From Bacteroidota bacterium (GTDB lineage Bacteria; Bacteroidota; Rhodothermia; Rhodothermales; Rubricoccaceae), in NCBI GenBank assembly GCA_022564455.1, contig JADFLK010000116.1:1-6875 (forward strand): DNA of 6,875 bases. The letters are read 5' to 3'. Below the pieces are notes generated by a model. It had not been told where the DNA came from. It searched no databases and saw only the letters and a list, made by a program, of their open reading frames with translations. Shown here piece after piece: positions 1 through 5,605 of the stretch. The translations under genes and the position numbers were made by a program. Each line of letters begins with the position of its first letter. Positions within the stretch are counted from its first letter, which is position 1.

Positions 1-85
1 TTACCACTGCGCCGACCCCGTGTGTCAACGCGTTATAGAGTTCTTCGCGGGGATAAGTCCTGCTATGGGTCGGCGTGGAGCGCAA
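1..85 (-). CDS. Hemolysin III / TrhA (PAQR-type) family membrane protein, N-terminal fragment
   Basis: Reading the minus strand from 85 to the window edge gives about 28 codons ending in RTYPREELYNALTHGVGAVV. This matches the characteristic N-terminus of hemolysin III/TrhA family proteins, where a short cytoplasmic lead with (P)REE-hNhhTHG-G precedes the first of seven membrane helices. The histidine in LTHG is a conserved residue of this family. The rest of the gene lies outside the window, so no membrane helix is visible. The frame contains no ATG between the upstream stop (TGA around 131-133) and the conserved block. The best start is TTG at 83-85, which gives a nine-residue lead (MRSTPTHSR, with TTG read as Met) before TYPREEL. 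The gene is divergent from the M49-like peptidase gene. Family assignment rests on this short block only. Function in the family (membrane homeostasis or Na+-linked transport) is known only loosely. Confidence 0.72.
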   Translation of the reverse strand, partial: MRSTPTHSRTYPREELYNALTHGVGAVV

Positions 86-236
86 CGCGATGGCCGGTGT
101 AGCCTTCGAAGTGGATGAATTACATGTTCAATAGAGAGGCAGCTACCTACCGGCAAATAGCGCGCGGGTTCTCCGATGCCGCGATATGCCGCGCGAGCCC
201 TACATTGCGGGGCATACGATCAGCCTACTTCAATCC
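86..236. promoter_or_regulatory. Divergent intergenic region between the hemolysin III-like and M49-like genes
   Basis: These 151 bases separate two divergently read genes and must hold promoters for both. I see no convincing Bacteroidota-type promoter (TTTG near -33 with TAnnTTTG near -7) and no Shine-Dalgarno sequence ahead of either start. An AT-richer patch at about 113-135 is the likeliest place for promoter elements. A GC-rich inverted repeat (161-195) lies nearer to the peptidase gene. Confidence 0.35.
161..195. repeat. GC-rich inverted repeat upstream of the M49-like gene
   Basis: CGCGCGG at 161-167 is perfectly complementary to CCGCGCG at 189-195, with a 21-base loop. It sits about 40 bases before the preferred ATG at 237. 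It could be a leader hairpin or an operator, but in GC-rich DNA a 7-bp match of this kind can arise by chance. Confidence 0.3.
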
Positions 237-2000
237 ATGCCGTACCGCACTCGTCCCGCTCTTCAGAGCCTACTACTGGTCTGTCTGTTTTTGCCCGCAG
301 CCGCTTCCGCACAGGGAGAATGGACCGATGTCGATACGCGCCGTGTCGTCGAAAACACATCGGTGTTGAGGCTGGCGCCCGATCTTTCTCACCTGAGTGC
401 AGCAGAACAAACCGTAGTAGATAATCTCCTGGTAGCTGGCCGGCTCTTCCAGGAATTGTACGAGGATCAAAAGCATCCAGATGCTACGTGGGCGCGGGAG
501 AGCCTGGAGGAGGGGAGTCCGGAGGCGCACCTGTACCGCCTCTACCGGGGGCCGATTGGCACGAACGGCAACAATCAGCGGGCAGCCTTCATGGGAGTAC
601 GGCCGGAAACACCCGGCAAGAACGTGTATCCGATCGGGGTTACGAGGGAGGAAATGGATGCCTACCTCGCCGTGCATCCAGACGAGCGGATCTCGCTGCT
701 GGATTTGCGGAGTGTCGTTCGACGTGCTACACCCGTGCGGCTCGACCGAGACCTGGCGACGTTGGAAGCATGGCCGGGTCTCCGGCTCCTGCATCCGGGC
801 CTCCAGCAGCGACTTAGCACGCTTCGAGAACGTCCTTCTGAAGATATTTTCTACACCGTTCCGTACGCCGTGGCCTACGCCGATCGGATCATGCGCATCC
901 ACGATCTGCTCAGAGAATCGGCCGACGCGATGCAGGTCGAGGATCGCGATTTTGCCTCGTACTTGCGCCTTCGCGCGAACGATTTACTGACGTCTAACTA
1001 TGAGCCCGGCGATGCCGCGTGGGTGCTCGGCGATTTCAACAACCTGAACGTACAGATTGGTAGCTACGAGACGTACGACGATGCATTGTTTGGGGTGAAG
1101 GCTTTCTATTCCCTCAGCCTGCTCGTCCGCGATCAGGAGCGAAGCGAAGCGCTGGTCTCGGCACTGACCGACATCCAGGCCCTGGAGAACAGTCTGCCGT
1201 ACGACCGCCATAAAACGGTGCGCAGCCGGATTCCGGTGAGCGTCTACAACGTCATTGCCGATTTTGGGCAGTCGCGCGGAACGAACACGGCTACGATTCT
1301 CCCCAACGACGCCGATCATGCGCGGAAGTACGGCCGCACGATCCTGCTGCGCTACAACATCATGACGAACCCGCAGCTCTTCGAAAGCTCGCACAACCGG
1401 TTCTGTGCGGCGGTGTTGGCGGAACACTGCAATGATCTTACGCTAGACGGCAACTTCCAACGCACGCTGTGGCACGAAATAGGGCACTACCTCGGCACCG
1501 ACCGTACCGTTGACGGGCGCACGTTGGCCGAAGCGTTTCAGGACTACCAGAATCTGTATGAGGAGATGAAGTCCGATCTCGTTTCGCTCTTTGTAGCGGA
1601 ACAGTTGCACGCCTCCGGCTACTACACGGACGAGGCCCTTCGCTCGGTCTACGCCGGTGGCATCCGGCGCGTCGTGCAGTCGCGCGAGCCCCGCAGGGAC
1701 CAGCCCTACCAGACCATGCAGCTCATGCAGTGGAACTGGTATCTGGAGAATGGCCTGGTAACACTGGACGAGCAGGAGGGACGCCTCGCCATCCACTACG
1801 ATCGCTATCACGAGGTGGTGGAGTCACTCCTCCGTGAAATTCTGGATCTGCTGTCATCCGGTGATCTCCAGCGCGCCGAGGACTTCGTAGACGAATGGAC
1901 AACCTGGAACGAGGGCCTCCACGGCGTCATCGCCCATTCCGTTGCGAATGCACCCGGCGGCGGCTACCGGCTGGTGCGGTACGGGGCGATGGGGGAGTGA
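237..2000 (+). CDS. Exported M49-like (dipeptidyl peptidase III-related) zinc metallopeptidase
   Basis: The preferred start is ATG 237 (587 aa) because it begins directly with a signal peptide: MPYRTRP, then a hydrophobic core (LLLVCLFLP), then an AAASA cleavage region followed by Q. The in-frame ATG at 186 would add 17 residues that spoil this signal. Zinc site: HEIGH at residues 413-417, then about 25 residues later LYEEMKSDLVSLF, where E443 would be the third zinc ligand, as in the EECRAE motif of M49. Other stretches typical of bacterial M49-like proteins are YPIGVTREEMDAYL in the N-terminal third, NYEPGDAAWV, and GSYETYDDALFG (about 275-286). The family removes dipeptides or cleaves short peptides, and this one would act in the periplasm or outside the cell. 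It has the pentapeptide HExxH rather than the HExxGH of classical DPP III. There is no operon partner, and the gene converges on the ABM gene. Bacterial relatives are often mislabelled as NUDIX or dihydrofolate reductase proteins. I am sure of an M49-type gluzincin, less sure of substrate. Confidence 0.85.
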   Translation: MPYRTRPALQSLLLVCLFLPAAASAQGEWTDVDTRRVVENTSVLRLAPDLSHLSAAEQTVVDNLLVAGRLFQELYEDQKHPDATWARESLEEGSPEAHLYRLYRGPIGTNGNNQRAAFMGVRPETPGKNVYPIGVTREEMDAYLAVHPDERISLLDLRSVVRRATPVRLDRDLATLEAWPGLRLLHPGLQQRLSTLRERPSEDIFYTVPYAVAYADRIMRIHDLLRESADAMQVEDRDFASYLRLRANDLLTSNYEPGDAAWVLGDFNNLNVQIGSYETYDDALFGVKAFYSLSLLVRDQERSEALVSALTDIQALENSLPYDRHKTVRSRIPVSVYNVIADFGQSRGTNTATILPNDADHARKYGRTILLRYNIMTNPQLFESSHNRFCAAVLAEHCNDLTLDGNFQRTLWHEIGHYLGTDRTVDGRTLAEAFQDYQNLYEEMKSDLVSLFVAEQLHASGYYTDEALRSVYAGGIRRVVQSREPRRDQPYQTMQLMQWNWYLENGLVTLDEQEGRLAIHYDRYHEVVESLLREILDLLSSGDLQRAEDFVDEWTTWNEGLHGVIAHSVANAPGGGYRLVRYGAMGE

Positions 2001-2004
2001 CCAA

Positions 2005-2085
2005 ACGTCATTCTGACGATCCCGATAAGTCGGGAGAGAAAAGATCTCGTTGGGGTCGGTCAGCGCAGCGCGCGATCTCAGACGT
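2005..2085. repeat. Hairpin-rich intergenic element, probable dispersed repeat
   Basis: Between the convergent M49-like and ABM genes lies a nested palindromic element. A perfect 6-bp hairpin, TCCCGA-TAAG-TCGGGA, occupies 2020-2035. It is followed by GAGA-AAAGA-TCTC at 2036-2048. An imperfect outer stem can form between ACGT..CTGA.GATC (2005-2021) and GATCTCAGACGT (2074-2085), with two bulges on the left arm. The opening CGTCATTCTGA and the later AGATCTC resemble widespread intergenic repeats of the GTCATTCTGA...GATCTC type seen in several bacterial groups including Bacteroidota. No T-run follows the hairpins on the plus strand, so it is a poor intrinsic terminator for the peptidase gene, although it could protect the 3' end of the message. 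Confidence 0.45.
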
Positions 2086-2124
2086 GTGCTTCCAACACAT
2101 CGCCGGCCTTCTAGCAGTATCCTC

Positions 2125-2427
2125 TCACGCTGTGGAGACGGCCACAACGATCTGCTGACTACGAGCCTCCGGTGGCGCTGCAAACAACGGTTTTGTCATC
2201 GCCCACGTTGTCTCGAATAGCTCCGACTGGCGGTAGTTCGCAAGGGCTTCCTTGTTCTCCCAATGACTGAACGTCGTCAGGATATTGGGGAAGCGAACAT
2301 CCTCCCAGAGTTCCAACAAGCAGCATCCAGGGAAGGCGCGGATCTGCGCGGAGGCCTCCTCGAAAAACGCCCGGAACTCTTCCAACCGGTCTGGATGAAA
2401 GGTCATGCACACAGTGCGAATCAGCAT
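2125..2427 (-). CDS. ABM-domain (antibiotic biosynthesis monooxygenase-like) protein
   Basis: This is a complete 100-aa protein of the usual single ABM-domain length, reading from ATG 2425-2427 to TGA 2125-2127. Visible hallmarks are an N-terminal beta strand (MLIRTVCMTF), the helix FRAFFEEASAQIRAFPGC (about 18-35), the strand LLELWEDV, then the TTFSHWENKEALANYRQSELF stretch (about 51-71), in which SHWE-ALxxYRxSELF is highly typical. ABM proteins are dimeric alpha+beta barrels. Some are cofactor-free monooxygenases acting on quinols or polyketide-like substrates (YgiN type), but most have no known substrate, and the family name should not be read as antibiotic production. There is no signal peptide, so it is cytoplasmic. 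The gene begins 18 bases beyond the T-tract of a terminator belonging to the upstream EEP gene, so it needs either its own promoter or readthrough. No Shine-Dalgarno is seen. Confidence 0.85.
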   Translation of the reverse strand: MLIRTVCMTFHPDRLEEFRAFFEEASAQIRAFPGCCLLELWEDVRFPNILTTFSHWENKEALANYRQSELFETTWAMTKPLFAAPPEARSQQIVVAVSTA

Positions 2428-2445
2428 GGACTGGGATAGGAAGTG

Positions 2446-2488
2446 AAAGAAAAAACGAAAGGGAGGATTGCCGCTGCAATCACTCCCT
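2446..2488 (-). terminator. Intrinsic terminator of the EEP lipoprotein gene
   Basis: A stem of 12 bp lies at 2460-2488: GGGAG+GATTGC (2461-2471) pairs with GCAATC (2476-2481) and CTCCC (2483-2487) around a CGCT loop. There is one bulged A at 2482 and a closing A-T pair. On the minus strand the hairpin is followed by the T-rich run TTTCGTTTTTTCTTT (2460-2446). It begins about 30 bases after the EEP gene's stop at 2518-2520. Orientation and T-tract make it a minus-strand rho-independent terminator. Confidence 0.88.
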
Positions 2489-2517
2489 CTCGGCCTCGAT
2501 AGTCTAGGTTGGTCGCG

Positions 2518-3627
2518 TCAGTTGCGGACCGTAATCGTAGCCACAACACCCGCGTGATCGCTCGGCCAGACTCCGCTACCCGTCATGTCGGCCTCGTTTT
2601 CACCAACAACGTCCGTGGACGTGGCGTCGGCGTCGCCGCGATAGAAGATGATGTCGATGCGACTGTCGAGCTGCGAAGGGGTGGCGTGGAGGTCATCCTG
2701 GCAGCACGTATTACCGGGCGTGCTCGTACCCTGGGAGTTCGCCCAAGCGTCGGTGTAGTCGTCCAGGAAGTTGCGGTAGACGCTTCCGTCGTCGCCCGGA
2801 TCGGAAGGATCCGAGTTGAAATCGCCGACTGCGATGACGGGCGACATGAGGTTCGAGAGCGCGCCTTTGAGCACGGCGCCCTGCGCAATCTGGGCGGTAA
2901 CGGCTTCACCACCTACCTCGAGGTGGGTATTCGCGAACGTAAACGAGACGCCGTCCTTCATGGCCGTGAGGTGGCTGAAGCCGCGTGTGAATGTGATATC
3001 CACACCGCCAATCTCGATAACAGCAGTAATGGCTGCATCGAAGTTGTTCTCCGAGACGTTGGAGACGGTAACATCATTCCTGGCGAGGATTACATCCCTG
3101 TCCATGAGCCGGTAGTCGATAAAGTTGACGCCGTCTACCGTTGAAGGGAATTCCACGTCTGCGTTCATATTCTCGGCTGCGATGTTGTAATTCAGGCCGC
3201 GCGCATCAAGCTCGTCCATGAGGATCTCGAGGAAATCGAATGTGACGTTCGTCGCCTGCGTTTCGCTGCCGGGGATGTGGTGGTCACCGGGCACCTGTGA
3301 GTAGTAAGTCGTGACCTCCTGAAGTCCGACCAGGTCGGGGTTGGTTGCTTCAATCTCAGCCGCGATGGCGGCCATTCGCGCGTGAACGTCGCTCGCCACG
3401 ACCGTTCCGTACAACTGTGCCACGCAGACGAGGATGGCAGCATCAGCGCAGGAAGGGTCGAGAAGACTGAACAAGTCTGCCCCGAGGTACAGGTTGCGCG
3501 TCATCACGGTGACTTCTGTATTCAATCCACTGGAGCCACCGTTGGAGTCGCAGCCGGCGAAGAGAGGAAGAGTTAGCGCGATCAGCAGCAGCAGAGAGCC
3601 GGCGCGAGCCTTGGTGAATGTGGGCAT
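2518..3627 (-). CDS. Endonuclease/exonuclease/phosphatase (EEP) family lipoprotein
   Basis: A 369-aa lipoprotein. The N-terminus has positive charges (TKAR), a hydrophobic core (SLLLLIALTLPLF) and a lipobox LFAGC with the lipidated Cys at 26, followed by a flexible DSNGGSSG linker, so it should be membrane-anchored and face outside the cytoplasm. The EEP (DNase I-like) fold motifs appear in order: MTRNLYLG (N45), LVGLQEV (metal-binding E104), RDVILAR (about 177-183), NTHLE (H235), GDFNSDP (D269, N271), RIDIIF (D325) and SDHAGV (catalytic H358). All expected acid/histidine catalytic positions are present, so it is probably active as a Mg2+-dependent phosphodiesterase. Substrates in the family include DNA, RNA, inositol phosphates and sphingomyelin, and the sequence does not choose among them. 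The family region after residue 46 (ADLFSLL...) is typical of secreted bacterial members. It lies 62 bases downstream of the SCP2 gene and may share its transcript, and it ends in a strong terminator. Confidence 0.9.
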   Translation of the reverse strand: MPTFTKARAGSLLLLIALTLPLFAGCDSNGGSSGLNTEVTVMTRNLYLGADLFSLLDPSCADAAILVCVAQLYGTVVASDVHARMAAIAAEIEATNPDLVGLQEVTTYYSQVPGDHHIPGSETQATNVTFDFLEILMDELDARGLNYNIAAENMNADVEFPSTVDGVNFIDYRLMDRDVILARNDVTVSNVSENNFDAAITAVIEIGGVDITFTRGFSHLTAMKDGVSFTFANTHLEVGGEAVTAQIAQGAVLKGALSNLMSPVIAVGDFNSDPSDPGDDGSVYRNFLDDYTDAWANSQGTSTPGNTCCQDDLHATPSQLDSRIDIIFYRGDADATSTDVVGENEADMTGSGVWPSDHAGVVATITVRN

Positions 3628-3660
3628 GGGAGCAGTTTTGTTGGAATTGAAGATGGTTAA

Positions 3661-3675
3661 TGTGCGTTGCGCACA
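3661..3675 (-). other. Short perfect hairpin between the SCP2 and EEP genes
   Basis: TGTGCG-TTG-CGCACA forms a 6-bp perfect stem with a 3-base loop in the 62-base gap between the SCP2 stop (3690-3692) and the EEP start (3627). On the minus strand it is followed by TTAACCATCTTC, which is only weakly T-rich, so it is at best a weak terminator or attenuator. It may instead be an operator or an mRNA processing/stability hairpin. Confidence 0.35.
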
Positions 3676-3689
3676 AAAGGGAGCAAAGG

Positions 3690-4025
3690 TTAGCCTGCGT
3701 ATCCGAAGAGGGCCATGAACTTCATGGCAAAAGCCGGTTTTCCTCTCAGCTTCAGCTTGCCCTGCATCATGGCCATCATCGGTTTGAGTTCGCCGTTCTC
3801 AATGGCCAGCCAGTTTTCGGTATCGGCAATAAGCGTCAGCGTGGCATCATCCGCGGAGCCGTCTTCAATGGAAAGCGTCTGGTCCTTCACGGTGAGGAGA
3901 ACGTCGCGTGCATTGTCGCCGGTCAGATTCATGAAGACCACCGCATCCACATCTTCTGCCTTGTCGGCGCGGAAACGGTCAGGGTACGAGGCCAGGACTT
4001 CGTCGATGGTGCTGTAGCGAGGCAT
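3690..4025 (-). CDS. SCP2 sterol-binding (sterol carrier) domain protein
   Basis: The preferred start is ATG 4023-4025, giving 111 aa, the usual size for a stand-alone SCP2 domain. An in-frame ATG at 4130 would add 35 residues (beginning MVSNDAASENP) with no family character that run into the intergenic region, so I reject it. The domain is visible throughout: an N-terminal helix (STIDEVLASYPDRF), FMNLTGDNARDVLLTVKD (about 31-48), LSIEDGSADDATLTLIAD, then the helix with NWLAIENGELKPMMAMMQGKLKLRGK (about 71-96), where the G-E-xP-xxMxxGKhKhxG pattern is diagnostic. The C-terminal AMKFMALFGYAG follows. SCP2 domains bind lipids or fatty-acyl ligands in a hydrophobic tunnel, and bacterial stand-alone members have no settled role. 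There is no signal peptide, so it is cytoplasmic. It is probably first in a minus-strand unit with the EEP gene and divergent from the M28 peptidase gene. Confidence 0.88.
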   Translation of the reverse strand: MPRYSTIDEVLASYPDRFRADKAEDVDAVVFMNLTGDNARDVLLTVKDQTLSIEDGSADDATLTLIADTENWLAIENGELKPMMAMMQGKLKLRGKPAFAMKFMALFGYAG

Positions 4026-4180
4026 GTGGGTGAGCCAAGGGTTTGTTTTGAGAATATGAACAGTGTTAACCAAGATACCGCGATGCGTAGATGGAACAGG
4101 GTTTTCAGAGGCTGCATCATTAGAAACCATGCCGAGACCTGTTCACAGTGTAGTTTGGCGGCTCCAAAATCCGCCGCGTC
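4026..4180. promoter_or_regulatory. Divergent intergenic region between the SCP2 and M28 peptidase genes
   Basis: These 155 bases must hold promoters for both directions. For the plus strand, TAGTTTG at 4151-4157 resembles the Bacteroidota -7 element (TAnnTTTG) with one base missing in the spacer, about 25-30 bases before the M28 ATG. No good TTTG -33 partner is seen. GGCGG at 4157-4161 can pair with CCGCC at 4171-4175, a small hairpin ending five bases before the start codon. No Shine-Dalgarno is present. For the minus strand, an AT-richer patch at about 4040-4070 precedes the SCP2 start. Confidence 0.35.
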
Positions 4181-5605
4181 ATGCGTCTTCTTGCTCTTCT
4201 CTGTACCGCTGTCCTCGTTTCGGCCCCTGCTTTTGCTCAGGGGCCGTCTATCTCACCCATTTCGCCGCGTGTAGATATTGAGCCCTATCGCGACATCGTG
4301 GAGCAGATCATTGAGGCGGCCACGTCCGACAGCGCGGCCTACAACCGGCTCGCGTACCTGGGCGATGTGTTCGGGCACCGCCTAAGTGGCTCGCAGGCGC
4401 TCGAAGATGCCATCGATTGGATTCTGGATGAGATGGAGGCTGATGGCCTCAGCAACGTACGTGGCCAGCCAGTGATGGTGCCCAAGTGGGTGAGAGGCGA
4501 CGAGTCGGCTACACTTGTTTTACCACGGGAGGAAAACCTCCCCATGTTGGGCCTGGGGGGGAGCATAGGCACTCAGGAAGAGGGAATCACAGCGGAGGTT
4601 ATCGTGGTCGGTTCGTTTGAGGATCTGGAAGCCCGTGCGTCTGAGGCGGCCGGGAAGATCGTCCTCTTCAACGTGCCGTTTACCAACTACGGCGAGACGG
4701 TGCAGTATCGGCTAAACGGCGCTACGGCGGCGTCGCGTGCCGGAGCTGTGGCCAGTCTGATCCGGTCGGTCGGGCCGTTCGGAATGCAGACCCCGCACAC
4801 CGGCACGATGCGCTATGCCGACGACGTAGAGCCGATCCCGCACGCGGCCATCACCATTGAAGGCGCCGCGCTTCTCCAGCGGCTCGCGGATCGTGGCGAG
4901 CAGCCGGTCGTTACACTCAAGATGGACGCGCATTTCGAGGACGACGTGCTGTCGCGCAATGTGATCGGCGAGATTCGTGGCACCGAACTTCCGGACGAAG
5001 TGGTTGTGCTCGGCGGCCACATCGACTCGTGGGACGTGGGTACGGGGATGATGGACGACGGGGGCGGCTGCGTAGTGGCCTGGGAAGCAGTTCGGCTCCT
5101 CCACGACCTTGGCCTCCAGCCGCGTCGCACCATCCGCGTCGTACTGTGGACGAACGAAGAGAACGGCCTGCGCGGCGGCACGGCCTACTACGATTCGGTT
5201 ATGGTTTCCGGACAACTTGAAAATCACGTCCTCGCCATCGAGTCGGACGGCGGCGTGTTTGCGCCGGTAGGGTTCGGCTTCGGCGGCTCCGACGAAGCGT
5301 TTGCGATGCTCGAGCCGATTGCCGAATTGCTCGACCCGATTCTGTCAGAGGGATCCCGTGGGCAAAAGGGTGTGACGCGTGGTGGCGGGGGTGCCGACAT
5401 CGGGCCGTTGATGCGCGAAGGCGTGCCCGGCATGGGCCTCAACACAGACAGCGACCGATACTTTTGGTACCACCACACCCCCTCCGATACGATTGAGGTG
5501 CTGACCCCGGACGGCGTCCAGCGCTGCGTGGCAGCCATGGCCATCATGGCCTATGTCGTGGCCGACATGCCGGGGCGGTTACCGGTTACGCGGGTGGGTG
5601 AGTAG
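4181..5605 (+). CDS. Secreted M28 zinc aminopeptidase, carboxypeptidase Q (PGCP)-like
   Basis: A 474-aa protein, close to the length of carboxypeptidase Q. It opens with a clear signal peptide (MRLLALLCTAVLVSAPAFA, then Q at residue 20). A PA-type inserted domain lies at roughly 130-240 (AGKIVLFNVPF, then GAVASLIRSVGPFG). The M28 catalytic core follows with its metal ligands in order: GGHIDSWDVG (H280, and D282 beside the active site), MMDDGGG (bridging D292), WTNEENG (general base E326, ligand E327), IESDGG (D356) and WYHHTPSDT (H431 or H432). The ending AYVVADMPGRLP is typical of this subgroup, so the TAG at 5603-5605 is the natural end. The family hydrolyses dipeptides and removes unsubstituted N-terminal amino acids. 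This one would act in the periplasm or outside. It is monocistronic on present evidence, since the sequence directly behind it is a broken gene that begins only three bases on. Confidence 0.94.
   Translation: MRLLALLCTAVLVSAPAFAQGPSISPISPRVDIEPYRDIVEQIIEAATSDSAAYNRLAYLGDVFGHRLSGSQALEDAIDWILDEMEADGLSNVRGQPVMVPKWVRGDESATLVLPREENLPMLGLGGSIGTQEEGITAEVIVVGSFEDLEARASEAAGKIVLFNVPFTNYGETVQYRLNGATAASRAGAVASLIRSVGPFGMQTPHTGTMRYADDVEPIPHAAITIEGAALLQRLADRGEQPVVTLKMDAHFEDDVLSRNVIGEIRGTELPDEVVVLGGHIDSWDVGTGMMDDGGGCVVAWEAVRLLHDLGLQPRRTIRVVLWTNEENGLRGGTAYYDSVMVSGQLENHVLAIESDGGVFAPVGFGFGGSDEAFAMLEPIAELLDPILSEGSRGQKGVTRGGGGADIGPLMREGVPGMGLNTDSDRYFWYHHTPSDTIEVLTPDGVQRCVAAMAIMAYVVADMPGRLPVTRVGE

Noticed and set aside
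186..236. Upstream in-frame ATG at 186 as the start of the M49-like gene
   Set aside because: It would put 17 residues (MPREPYIAGHTISLLQS) before a well-formed signal peptide that begins at ATG 237, and it overlaps the inverted repeat at 161-195.
273..902. A 209-codon minus-strand open frame inside the M49-like gene
   Set aside because: It is antisense to a convincing coding region, has no recognisable motif, and its composition looks like a shadow frame.
2509..3144. A 211-codon plus-strand open frame opposite the EEP lipoprotein gene
   Set aside because: It lies entirely antisense to a gene with a full set of EEP motifs and a lipobox, and its translation shows no recognisable domain. It is a GC-rich shadow frame.
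4026..4130. Longer N-terminus of the SCP2 protein starting at 4130
   Set aside because: The extra 35 residues carry no family similarity. The 111-aa form from 4025 matches the usual domain length and leaves room for divergent promoters.
4058..4155. Shared CAGTGT words at about 4061 and 4146 as paired operator sites
   Set aside because: The match is only about six bases in direct orientation with unlike flanks. A match this short is expected by chance.
3660..4274. A 204-codon plus-strand frame across the SCP2 gene and into the M28 gene
   Set aside because: It is antisense to SCP2 and out of frame with M28. It has no domain and would overlap two better supported genes.
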